A stretch of 64,000 nt of DNA from Trebonia sp963734665 (GTDB taxonomy: Bacteria > Actinomycetota > Actinomycetes > Streptosporangiales > Streptosporangiaceae), in assembly GCA_963734665.1 (NCBI GenBank), contig CAVTIR010000016.1, positions 186,001 to 250,000 of the forward strand, read 5' to 3'. A model generated the notes under the pieces. The model saw nothing but the letters and a program-made list of their open reading frames with translations. It was not told where the DNA came from and did not search any database. How positions within the stretch are numbered: position 1 is the stretch's first letter; every line of letters starts with the position of its first letter. The position numbers and the translations under genes were made by a program. Below are positions 24,792 through 33,086 of this stretch, piece by piece.

Positions 24792-27347
24792 ATGCGCTAC
24801 GGCTATTTCGATGACGACCGCCGCGAGTACGTGATCACCCGCCCGGACACTCCGGTGCCCTGGATCAACTACCTCGGCACGGACGCCTACTTCGGCACCG
24901 TCTCGAACACGGCCGGAGGCTTCTCCTGGCACCTAGATGCCCGGTTGCGCCGGCTCACCAGGTACCGCTACAACAACGTGCCAGGTGACGCCGGCGGGCG
25001 CTACCTCTACCTGCGGGACGACGCCACCGGCGACTACTGGTCGCCGTCGTGGCAGCCCACCAGGACGCAGCTTGATGAGTACGAGTGCCGCCACGGGCTC
25101 TCGTACACGGCCATCAGGTCGTCCAGAGCCGGAATCGCCGCGAAGACGGTGTACTTCGTGCCCCGCGGCGAGAATCTCGAGGTCTGGCGGGTTACCGTCA
25201 CCAACGACCGGGAGACCGTGGCCGAGCTGTCCCTCTTCTCCTCCGTCGAGTTCGCCCTCTGGGACGCCCAGGACGACGCGACGAACTACCAGCGCAACTT
25301 CTCCACCGGCGAAGTCGAGGTCGTCGACGGGGTCATCTACCACAAGACCGAGTACCGCGAGCGCCGCGACCACTTCGCGTACTTCGCCTGCTCGGCGCCC
25401 CTCGCCGGCTTCGACACCCAGCGGGAGGCATTCCTCGGACCCTACAGGGGATTCCACGAACCGCTCGGCGTCGAGCGCGGCGCGCTCACCAATTCGGTCG
25501 CCCACGGCTGGTCACCGCACGGCGCGCACCATGTCAGGCTCACCCTGGAGCCGGGCGAGACGCGTGAGGTCATCTTCCTCCTCGGCTACTGGGAGAACCC
25601 GCGCGACGCCAAGTTCGAGGCGCCGGGCGTTATCAGCAAGGCCGGCGTCAAGCCGCACATCGAGCGCTGGCTGCGGCCAGCGACCGTGCGCGCCGCCTTC
25701 GCGGACCTCAGAGCCTACTGGGACGGCCTGCTCGGCGTCCTGCGCGTGAACACCCCGGACACCGACAGCAACCGGATGGTCAGCATCTGGAACGCCTACC
25801 AGTGCCTCGTGACCTTCAACATGAGCCGCTCGGTCTCGTCCTACGAGACCGGGATCTCCCGTGGCATGGGCTTCCGCGACTCCTGCCAGGACCTCCTCGG
25901 CGCGGTACAGCTCGACGGGCCGCGCGCCCGCCAGCGCATCCTCGACCTCGCCGCGACCCAGTTCGCCAGCGGCGGCGCCTACCACCAGTACCAGCCGCTC
26001 ACCAAGACGGGCAACGACGCGATCGGCTCCGGCTTCAACGACGACCCGCTCTGGCTCGTCCTCGGCGTCGCCGCCTACCTCAAGGAAACCGGCGACACCA
26101 CGATCCTCGACGAGCGCGTCAAGTTCAGCGACACAGGCGAAGCCACCCTTTACGGCCACCTAGAGCGGACCGTCCAGTACACCCTCGACCGGATCGGCCC
26201 GCACGGCCTGCCGCTCATCGGCCGCGCCGACTGGAACGACTGCCTGAACCTCAACTGCTTCTCAGAAACCCCAGGCGAGTCCTTCCAGACCACGGAGAAC
26301 CAGCCCGGCGGCGTCGCGGAGTCGGTGTTCATCGCCGGCCTCTTCACGCTCGCCGCTAAGGAACTGGCCGCCATCGCCGCGTGCACCGGCCGGAGCACCG
26401 AGGCGGAAGCCTACCGGGCCGACGCGGAGAAGATGGCCGCCGCGACCATCGAACACGCCTGGGACGGCGAGTGGTTCCTGCGCGCCTACGACCATTTTGG
26501 TAACCCGGTCGGCTCGTCTCGCGGCGCGGAGGGCCAGATCTTCCTTGAGCCGCAGGGCATCTGCGTCATGGCGGGAATCGGCACGACGGCGGTCGACCAG
26601 GGCGGCGGCGGCGCGGGCGGGGACTACGGGGGCTTGCGGTCCCCGGGGAAAGGAACAAGGGGATTCGTCGCAGCGGTGCCGGTCGGCTACGGTTCCGCCA
26701 CGCTCGCCGACCGGGCCCTGGCGAGCGTACGGGAGCGACTCGCCACCCCGCACGGGATCATGCTGCTCCAGCCCGCGTTCACCACCTATCACGTGGAACT
26801 CGGCGAGATCTCCACCTACCCGCCGGGGTACAAGGAGAACGCGAGCGTCTTCTGCCACACGAACCCCTGGGTCATGATCGCCTCGGCCATGGCCGGCGAC
26901 GGCGACGCCGCCTTCGACTACTACCGGCGGATCAACCCCTCGGCCCGCGAGTCGATCGGCGAGGTGCACCGCTGTGAGCCGTACGTCTACGCGCAGATGA
27001 TCGCCGGCCAGGACGCGCCCACCCACGGGGAGGCGAAGAACTCCTGGCTGACCGGCACCGCCGCCTGGAACTTCGTCGCGATCACCCAGTGGATCCTCGG
27101 CATCAGGCCCGAGCTTGACGGCCTCCGGGTCGATCCGGTCATCCCGTCCGCCTGGCCGGGCTTCACCGCGACCCGCCGCTTCCGCGGCGCGACCTACGAG
27201 ATCACCGTCCGCCGGGTCGGCACCCTCGACTCAGGCATAGCCGAAGGGGCGGGCATCCTCCTCAACGGCCACCAGGTTGCCAGCACCCTGCTCCCCCTCG
27301 CCTCCCCCGGTGAGACGGTAAGCGTCGAGGTCGTCCTCCCCGCCTAG
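24792..27347 (+). CDS. GH94 glycoside phosphorylase (cellobiose phosphorylase-like)
   Basis: An 851-residue protein with the GH94 layout: N-terminal beta-sandwich (MRYGYFDDDRREYVITRP), then an (alpha/alpha)6 barrel with SRGMGFRDSCQDLLG, GRADWNDCLN (D483 matches the general acid of the family), and PPGYKENASVFCH near the C-terminus. GH94 enzymes phosphorolyse beta-linked disaccharides such as cellobiose or chitobiose into a sugar 1-phosphate and a sugar. A Gly-rich insert at about residues 598-635 is not expected in the family and coincides with a GC tract like the dispersed element. The operator-like dyad upstream suggests sugar-responsive control. The substrate is uncertain. Confidence 0.93.
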   Translation: MRYGYFDDDRREYVITRPDTPVPWINYLGTDAYFGTVSNTAGGFSWHLDARLRRLTRYRYNNVPGDAGGRYLYLRDDATGDYWSPSWQPTRTQLDEYECRHGLSYTAIRSSRAGIAAKTVYFVPRGENLEVWRVTVTNDRETVAELSLFSSVEFALWDAQDDATNYQRNFSTGEVEVVDGVIYHKTEYRERRDHFAYFACSAPLAGFDTQREAFLGPYRGFHEPLGVERGALTNSVAHGWSPHGAHHVRLTLEPGETREVIFLLGYWENPRDAKFEAPGVISKAGVKPHIERWLRPATVRAAFADLRAYWDGLLGVLRVNTPDTDSNRMVSIWNAYQCLVTFNMSRSVSSYETGISRGMGFRDSCQDLLGAVQLDGPRARQRILDLAATQFASGGAYHQYQPLTKTGNDAIGSGFNDDPLWLVLGVAAYLKETGDTTILDERVKFSDTGEATLYGHLERTVQYTLDRIGPHGLPLIGRADWNDCLNLNCFSETPGESFQTTENQPGGVAESVFIAGLFTLAAKELAAIAACTGRSTEAEAYRADAEKMAAATIEHAWDGEWFLRAYDHFGNPVGSSRGAEGQIFLEPQGICVMAGIGTTAVDQGGGGAGGDYGGLRSPGKGTRGFVAAVPVGYGSATLADRALASVRERLATPHGIMLLQPAFTTYHVELGEISTYPPGYKENASVFCHTNPWVMIASAMAGDGDAAFDYYRRINPSARESIGEVHRCEPYVYAQMIAGQDAPTHGEAKNSWLTGTAAWNFVAITQWILGIRPELDGLRVDPVIPSAWPGFTATRRFRGATYEITVRRVGTLDSGIAEGAGILLNGHQVASTLLPLASPGETVSVEVVLPA
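26628..26670. repeat. GC tract of the dispersed-element type inside the GH94 gene
   Basis: GACTACGGGGGCTTGCGGTC followed by CCCGGGGAAAGGAACAAGG resembles the GGTACGGGGGGTCG-TCCCCCCGGGGGATAACAG tract with substitutions. It encodes the Gly-rich insert without breaking the frame. No paired arms are visible. Confidence 0.35.
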
Positions 27348-27353
27348 CCACGG

Positions 27354-27404
27354 GGATCTTGGAAGCTTGAGGCTGTCCCGACGGCCCCTAACGGTTCAAG
27401 ATCC
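27354..27404. repeat. GGATCTTG inverted repeat after the GH94 gene
   Basis: GGATCTTG (27354-27361) pairs with CAAGATCC (27397-27404), seven bases after the GH94 stop. The GATCTTGGAA word recurs at 12107 and, as a larger inverted repeat, at 51409-51491. Confidence 0.4.
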
Positions 27405-27429
27405 TTTCCCGATGCGGGCGCACAGTGCG

Positions 27430-27623
27430 GATTTCATGAAATATCCGGCATGTCGCGGCGCGTCCGCGCCCGAAATGCCGGATACCGAGGCCGTCGCACC
27501 GCGCTGGGAAGGCCAACTCAAAGATAGTGGATATCTAAATACGCCATGGCGTATTTAGATATCCACTATCTTTTTCGAGTCCGCTAAGGCGCACGCCGAT
27601 TTCATGAAATGTCCGGAATGTCG
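27430..27623. repeat. 26-bp direct repeats flanking the long palindrome
   Basis: GATTTCATGAAAT(A/G)TCCGG(C/A)ATGTCG occurs at 27430-27455 and 27598-27623, identical at 24 of 26 positions. Each copy contains the dyad ATTTCATGAAAT. The left copy is also part of a hairpin with ATGCCGGATA at 27475-27484. The gap 27348-27931 contains these repeats and no recognisable gene. Confidence 0.9.
27520..27573. repeat. 54-bp perfect palindrome
   Basis: The sequence reads identically on both strands from 27520 to 27573 with its centre at CCA|TGG (27546/27547) and no spacer. It is AT-rich compared with all its surroundings and is followed on the plus strand by further T residues (27574-27575). It could form a 27-bp hairpin or cruciform, and could act as a bidirectional terminator. 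Confidence 0.97.
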
Positions 27624-27931
27624 TCGACGCGGCCAGCGCCCGGCTTTCGTGCCGGGCGGCCGGGTTCGGCGCTGCCTGCCACTGCCTGCCACTGCCGTTG
27701 ACCGGAGGCCGTGTAGGCGGGCCGGCGGAGCACGCACCCGTTCGGTGTGATCGCTTTTTGTCTTTATGGCACAAGATGGCGGGGGGTGAATCGGGTCCGC
27801 GCGGCCCTTCTCCGGGCGGCTCCGCCGGGTTACGCTCAGCGCGACCCTGCGGGCCTTTTCATCGTGGCGGTGATTGGTTCGTTGGACCTCACGGGCGGGC
27901 GCAGGATGCAAGGCTCGGAAGGCGGTGTGGG

Positions 27932-29404
27932 ATGACGGTGCGGTTCCCTGACGAGCCCAGCTTCCACGGGCGGTTCGCGCCCGTGCGGCTTGAGGGCGAG
28001 ATCCGCGGGGTTGAGGTGACGCAAGGGGAGATCCCGCCGTCGCTGCGCGGCACGTACTACCGGGTCGGCGCGGACCCGGCGTGGCCACCGTTCGTCGAGC
28101 GGGACTTCTACTTCAACGCCGACGGCATGGTCGCGATGTTTCGGTTCGAGAACGGCTACTGCGACTTCAGGTCCCGGTACGTGCGGACGCCGCGGTTCGT
28201 GGCGGAACGGGAGGCACGGCGGTCGCTGTTCGGTGTCTACCGGAACCCGTTCACCGACGACCCGTCCGTGGCCGGCCTTAGCCGAGGGCTCGCTAACACG
28301 AACGTCTACTGGCACGGCGGCCGGCTGCTCGCCTCCAAGGAGGACAGCGCGCCGATCCAGATCGACCCCGACACGCTCGACACGGTCGGGGAGTTCACCT
28401 GGGATGGCGACCTGTCGTCCCAGACGGCGACCGCGCATCCGAAGATCGACCCGCGCACCGGCGAGCTCGTGTTCTTCGGGTACATGGCTAAGGGCGAGGC
28501 GACGCGGGACATCGCCTACTACGAGGCGGACGCGACCGGGCGGATCGTGCACGAGGCCTGGTTCGAGGCGCCGTACTCGTCGATGGTGCACGACTGGGCG
28601 GTAACCGAAAATTTCGTGATTTTCCCGATCATTCCGCTCACCGCCTCCCTGGAGCGTCTCAAGGCCGGCGGCCCGCTCTACGTCTGGGACGGCGCCGAGG
28701 ACGTCTACCTGGGTGTCGTGCCGAGGAAGGGCAGCACCGTCCGCTGGTACCGGGGCACGAACCGGTTCGCCTCGCACATCATGAACGCCTATGACGACGG
28801 CCGGCACATCCACATCGACACCCCCGTCGGGGAGAAGTCCGCGTTCCCGTGGTTCCCCGACATCACCGGCGCCCCGTTCGACCCGGAGAAGGCGAGCGCG
28901 CAGCTCACCCGGTGGACGATCGACACCTCGGCGGCGCCAGACCAGGGCGACGACACGACGGCGTTCGCGCAGCGGCGGCTCACCGGCTGCTCCGGCGAGT
29001 TCCCGCGCACCGACGACCGCTGGGCGACCCTCGGGTACCGGTTCGGGGTCATCAACCTGACCGACGTGCCGGGCGAGAAGCCCGACGACGGGCTGCCAGG
29101 GTTCCGCTGGCTCGGCCAGATCGACCCGGCATCCGGGGCGATGAAGACCCGGTTCGCCGGGTGGAACTCCACGGTCCAAGAGGCGATCTTCGTGCCGCCC
29201 GCCGGGACGAGCACCGGATGCGGCGAGGGCTACGTGATGCAGCTTGTCGACCGCCACGAGACCGGGACGACGGACCTGCTCATCCTCGACGCCCAGCGCA
29301 TCGACGAGCCCCCGGTCGCCACGCTGAAGATCCCGATCAGGATGCCGGGCGGGCTGCACGGCAACTGGGTGACGGACGAGCAGCTAGCACAGCGAGCCGG
29401 GTAG
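27932..29404 (+). CDS. Carotenoid oxygenase / lignostilbene dioxygenase family protein
   Basis: A 490-residue seven-bladed propeller enzyme of the RPE65/carotenoid cleavage oxygenase family. The four Fe(II)-binding His are visible: H169 in TAHPKIDP, H220 in MVHDW, H282 in ASHIMNAYDDG, and H476 near the end in GLHGNW. These enzymes split C=C bonds of carotenoids, stilbenes or related phenylpropanoids with O2. ATG 27932 follows GGAAGG with an eight-base spacer; upstream in-frame codons are Arg/Gly-rich and unlike the family. A SnoaL-like gene follows 83 bases later. In the company of LigAB and LigM-like genes a stilbene or other lignin-derived substrate is plausible, but not shown. Confidence 0.93.
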   Translation: MTVRFPDEPSFHGRFAPVRLEGEIRGVEVTQGEIPPSLRGTYYRVGADPAWPPFVERDFYFNADGMVAMFRFENGYCDFRSRYVRTPRFVAEREARRSLFGVYRNPFTDDPSVAGLSRGLANTNVYWHGGRLLASKEDSAPIQIDPDTLDTVGEFTWDGDLSSQTATAHPKIDPRTGELVFFGYMAKGEATRDIAYYEADATGRIVHEAWFEAPYSSMVHDWAVTENFVIFPIIPLTASLERLKAGGPLYVWDGAEDVYLGVVPRKGSTVRWYRGTNRFASHIMNAYDDGRHIHIDTPVGEKSAFPWFPDITGAPFDPEKASAQLTRWTIDTSAAPDQGDDTTAFAQRRLTGCSGEFPRTDDRWATLGYRFGVINLTDVPGEKPDDGLPGFRWLGQIDPASGAMKTRFAGWNSTVQEAIFVPPAGTSTGCGEGYVMQLVDRHETGTTDLLILDAQRIDEPPVATLKIPIRMPGGLHGNWVTDEQLAQRAG

Positions 29405-29449
29405 CCCCCAACGAGCCCGGTAGCCCCCAGCGAGCCGGGTAGCCCCCAA
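29393..29449. repeat. 19-bp tandem repeat spanning the oxygenase stop codon
   Basis: Three units CGAGCC(G/C)GGTAGCCCCCA(A/G) at 29393, 29412 and 29431 follow one another. The first contains the final Ala-Gly-stop of the oxygenase gene, so the 3' end of the gene has been multiplied. Confidence 0.9.
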
Positions 29450-29487
29450 CGAGCCAGCAACGAGTCACCTAACGACAAGGAGGTCGC

Positions 29488-30189
29488 ATGACGGCAGAAG
29501 AGCGAGTCGCTGAGCTTGAGCACCGGCTTGGCATGGTCGAGGACGAGCTCGCCATCAGGAGGCTGCAGCACGCTTACGGGTACTACCTGGACAAGTGCTA
29601 CTACGACGAAGTCGTCGACCTGTTCGATGAGGACTGCGAGGTCATCTTCATCGGCGGCGTCTACAAGGGCCGCGCCGGTGCCGGACGGCTGTACACGGGA
29701 CGGTTCCGGTCCCGGTTCGCCGACGGGCACAACGGGCCTCAGTTCGGCCGGCTGCTCGACCACCCCATGCTCCAGGACCTCGTCAGCGTGGCACCCGACC
29801 GGCAAACCGGCTACGCGCGCTACCGGACGCTGATGCAGGCCGGCACCCACGAGTTGGTCGCCACGGCCGAGACCCCGGTCAGGCAGTGGATGGAGGGCGG
29901 GGTCTACGAGAACACCTACGTGAACGTCGGCGGCGTCTGGAAGATCAAGAAGCTGTTCTACCGGGCCTTCTGGCACGGGACGATGGAAGAGGGCTGGGCG
30001 CACACCCCGGTGGACTACGTGCCCAACGCGTCGGTCACGTACCCGGAGGACCCGTACGGGCCCGACGAACTGCTCCAGAACGCGCCGCGCCTGTGGCCCG
30101 AGACGACCACGCTGCCGTTCCACTACAAGCACCCGGTCACCGGCAAGGAGTTTGTCCCAGACAAGTGGGGTGCGTTCCCCGACGCGTAA
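29488..30189 (+). CDS. SnoaL-like (NTF2 fold) protein
   Basis: A 233-residue protein. An N-terminal helix (RVAELEHRLGMVEDELAIRRL) leads into an NTF2-like cone with YGYYLDKCYYDEVVDLFDEDCEVIFIGG and VYENTYVNVGGVWKIKKLFYRAFWHG, typical of SnoaL_4-type proteins. The C-terminal 60 residues (HTPVDYVPNASVTYPEDPYG) form an extension seen in some aromatic-degradation relatives. AAGGAGG six bases before the ATG gives a strong start. It most likely forms a transcription unit with the carotenoid/stilbene oxygenase. Family members are hydratases, isomerases or binding proteins, so the activity is open. Confidence 0.86.
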   Translation: MTAEERVAELEHRLGMVEDELAIRRLQHAYGYYLDKCYYDEVVDLFDEDCEVIFIGGVYKGRAGAGRLYTGRFRSRFADGHNGPQFGRLLDHPMLQDLVSVAPDRQTGYARYRTLMQAGTHELVATAETPVRQWMEGGVYENTYVNVGGVWKIKKLFYRAFWHGTMEEGWAHTPVDYVPNASVTYPEDPYGPDELLQNAPRLWPETTTLPFHYKHPVTGKEFVPDKWGAFPDA

Positions 30190-30315
30190 GACCACCTGAC
30201 CCGCCGGGCCGCGGGCGTAGGAGAATGCGGAAACCATCGGGCGAAGCACGCATCCGTTCGGGACAATGTTCGACGTGAACCCTTGGTCCTCGTCGCACGT
30301 GCGGATCGCGACGCC

Positions 30316-32604
30316 GTGAGTGTGGCCCGCGAGTACGCGGACCTCCACATTCACTCCAAATTCTCCCGTGCCTGCAGCCGGGACTGTGACCTGGAGCATC
30401 TCGCCTGGTGGGCGGGGCGGAAGGGCATCAGCGTCGTCGGAACCGGCGACTTCACACACCCGGTGTGGCGGGAAGAGCTCGGCGCGAAGCTGGTGCCCGA
30501 TGCACCGGGCCTCTTCCGGCTGCGACCGGACCTGGAGCGTGCCGTCCACGACACGCTGCCGCCCGCGTGCCGCACGCCCGTGCGGTTCATGCTCTCGTCA
30601 GAAATCTCTACGATCTACAAGCGGGACGAACGGACGCGGAAGGTCCACCACCTGCTCTACGCGCCGTCGCTAGAAGCCGTGGACTCGATCACGCGCGCCC
30701 TGGCCCGCGTGGGGAACCTCGCCTCGGACGGCCGGCCGATACTCGGGCTCGACTCGCGGAACCTGCTTGAGATCACGCTCGACGGCGGCGACGGGTGTTA
30801 CCTGATCCCCGCGCACGCCTGGACGCCCTGGTTCGCCGTGCTCGGGTCGCAGTCCGGGTTCGACCGGGTCGCGGACTGTTACGCGGACCTCGCGGACCAC
30901 ATCTTCGCTATTGAGACCGGCCTGTCGTCCGACCCCGAGATGAACTGGCGCGTCTCCAGCCTCGACGGGTACCGGCTCGTGTCCAACTCCGACGCGCACT
31001 CCCCGCCCATGCTGGGCCGGGAGGCAACGGCATTCGAGTTGCCGGAACTCGACTATTTCCGGATTTATCAGGCTTTGCGGACCGGCGATGGCTTCGGCGG
31101 CACCGTCGAGTTCTTCCCGGAAGAGGGCAAGTACCACCTCGACGGCCACCGCGCCTGCGACGTCCGGATGACCCCGGAGGAAACCCGTCACGCCGGCGGC
31201 AAGTGCCCGGCCTGCGGGAAGAAGCCCACGATCGGCGTGCAGCACCGGGTCGACACCCTAGCTGACCGGCCGGAAGGGTACCGGCTTGACGGCGCGGCCG
31301 GGTTCGCCTCCTTTGTGCCGCTGCCCGAGATCCTCGGCGAGATCGCCGGCGTCGGCCCGAAGTCCAAGTCGGTCACCGCCCAGGTCAGCGCCATGGTGGA
31401 GCGGTTCGGCCCGGAGCTGGGCATTCTCGGCGACGTGCCCCTCGATGACCTGGCGGCCGGCGCGCCGTCGATCGTCGCGGAGGCGATCGCCCGGCTGCGC
31501 CGCGGCGACGTGCGCCGCGAGGCCGGCTACGACGGCGTGTACGGAGTCATCCGGCTGTTCGACCCGGACGAGCTGACCGGCGCGGCGCTGTTCGACCTGC
31601 CCAGAGCGCCTCGTAAGCCAGCACAGGGCAAGCCAGCCCAGGGCAAGCCAGCACAGGGCGAGCCCCGCACGTCGGAGGCCGGCGCCGCCGTGGAAACCTC
31701 GCCCGCGGACGCCGAGTACGACGAGCCGGCCGCCGTGCCGTGGGAGGCGCCCGGCCTCGACCCGGAGCAGCACGCGATCGTCACCCACGACGGCGGCCCG
31801 CTGCTCGTCGTGGCGGGACCTGGCGCGGGCAAGACCCGCGTGCTCACGCACGCGATCGCGCACCGCATCGGCAACGGGCTGCCACCCGAGCGCTGCCTGG
31901 CCGTCACGTTCACTCGCCGCGCCCGCGACGAGCTCCGCGACCGCCTTGCCGCCGTCGGCAGCGCGGACGTCGCCGACCGCGTCACGGTCGCCACGTTCCA
32001 CGGCCTCGGCCTGCTGATCCTGCGAGAGCAGTGCAAGCTCATCGGCCTCGACGCGGACCTGAAGGTCGCCGACGAGAAAACCCGCCAGGAGATCCTGCGG
32101 TCGTTGTTGTCGTCTCCCGGGGGAGCGACCCCCCGTACCCCCCGGTGTCCGTCTGACGCGGGCCTGATGGCAAAAACCGCCACCGTATCAGGCCCGCCCC
32201 AGACGGACGAAAGGCTGCGGTTGCGGTCTCATACCGGCAGTCCTGCCGCGCTAGGTGCCCGTATCGGAGCAGCCAAACGCGTTCGTGTTTTGCCCTCCAG
32301 CGCACCCGTCGATTCGTCTGCGGGAGCTGACGTCGCAGGCGCGGGCATCCCGGAGGAGGATGCGGAGCTTGCCGGCCTCGTCGCGCGGTACGACGCGGCG
32401 CTACGCGAGCGCGGCATGGTCGACCTGGATGACCTGGTCACGCTGCCGACGACACTGCTCGCCGGCGACCCCGGTTTGGCGGCTGAGTACCGGTCCCGGT
32501 GGACGGACGTGTTCGTCGATGAGTACCAGGACGTGGACGAGCAGCAGTACCTGATGCTCCGCCAGCTCGCCGCACCTGGCGGGCGGATCTGCGGAATCGG
32601 TGAT
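30316..32604 (+). pseudogene. EndoQ-UvrD helicase fusion, 5' part (gene interrupted)
   Basis: The first 400 residues match endonuclease Q: a PHP domain with D-L-H11-I-H13-S, GTGDFTHPVW and SNSDAHSP, then a zinc motif C297-PA-C300 leading into GVQHRVDTLADRPEG. EndoQ nicks DNA 5' of deaminated bases. It is fused to a UvrD/Rep helicase: Walker A AGPGAGKTRVL (K506) and motif II VDEYQDVDEQQ (D735-E736). The frame then reaches GIGDPD, where a 482-bp insertion breaks the expected GDPDQAIYGFRGG motif; the broken frame runs to 32802. The start is uncertain (TTG 30283, GTG 30316 or 30322). A KPAQG triplicate lies in the linker. Copy D of the hairpin element is inserted in frame at 32113-32208. Unless the insert is removed, helicase motifs III-VI are lost. 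Confidence 0.88.
32113..32208. repeat. Dispersed hairpin element, copy D, inside the helicase frame
   Basis: A GC tract (TCTCCCGGGGGAGCGACCCC onward, 32113-32145) is followed by 22-base arms (32147-32168 with 32187-32208, two differences) and an 18-base loop GGCAAAAACCGCCACCGT. It adds about 32 codons to the helicase without breaking the frame. Confidence 0.75.
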
Positions 32605-33086
32605 CCCGACCGGGCACTTGTGCACAACTGCGCACAGCCTAGCGCACCCTGTCAAATCGGCCCCCGGCTAGCCACGCCACCCTTGGGCCGACCTGGTGGC
32701 CAGGCCGCTACTCGGCCTCGGCCTGGGGCTGCTGGTGGCCCTCGGGGGCCTCGGCAACGAACGTGCCTCGTATCGATGTCTCGACAAGACCACGTTTCCT
32801 GAGTGCACCCATGGCCTTACCGGCGAGTTCGGTTGATGTGCCTGTTGCAACGGCTATGTCGCGCTGTGCGGGCAGACGTTCCCCGGGTTGAAGCTGGCCC
32901 GTCTTGATCTGTTCCTCTATCCAGTCGGCAAGCTGCACATAGAGGTATGTGGCGCCGGTACGCGCTTTGAAGTCTCCCCATGTCACAGCCACGATCACGA
33001 ACCTAGTGATCCCCTACTCACTGCACTGTCATGCCTTGTACGGCCTTGTATGGCACGACTACACTGCTGGTATGCAGCGCCGCCGC
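32605..33086. mobile_element. 482-bp insertion carrying a GntR gene, flanked by 7-bp direct repeats
   Basis: CCCGACC occurs at 32605-32611 and 33087-33093. Removing one copy plus everything between restores the codons for GDPDQAIYGF in frame, so this is the exact footprint of an insertion. The insert holds one gene (GntR, minus strand), TTGTGCACAA near its left end (32618-32627), and two CCTTGTA words ten bases apart (33034-33040, 33044-33050) before the GntR start. No transposase, integrase or clear terminal inverted repeats are seen. It could be a non-autonomous element or a fragment of one. Confidence 0.72.
32708..32998 (-). CDS. Short GntR-family transcriptional regulator (DNA-binding domain only)
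   Basis: A 96-residue winged helix-turn-helix protein: YLYVQLADWIEEQIKTGQL, PGERLPAQRDIAVATG (HTH), then KAMGALRKRGLVETSIRGTFVA (wing). There is no effector domain; such short GntR proteins are common on plasmids and integrated elements. The start is GTG 32998 or a GTG four codons later. It lies wholly inside the 482-bp insertion in the helicase gene and is transcribed against it. CCTTGTA repeats and a TTGTGCACAA dyad in the cassette are candidate binding sites. Confidence 0.83.
   Translation of the reverse strand: MIVAVTWGDFKARTGATYLYVQLADWIEEQIKTGQLQPGERLPAQRDIAVATGTSTELAGKAMGALRKRGLVETSIRGTFVAEAPEGHQQPQAEAE

Noticed and set aside
32605..33086. Intein or self-splicing intron in the helicase motif
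   Set aside because: The insert is not open in the helicase frame, so it is not an intein. It has a gene on the opposite strand, 7-bp direct repeats at its ends and no recognisable intron core, which fits an insertion better. RNA data could still overturn this.
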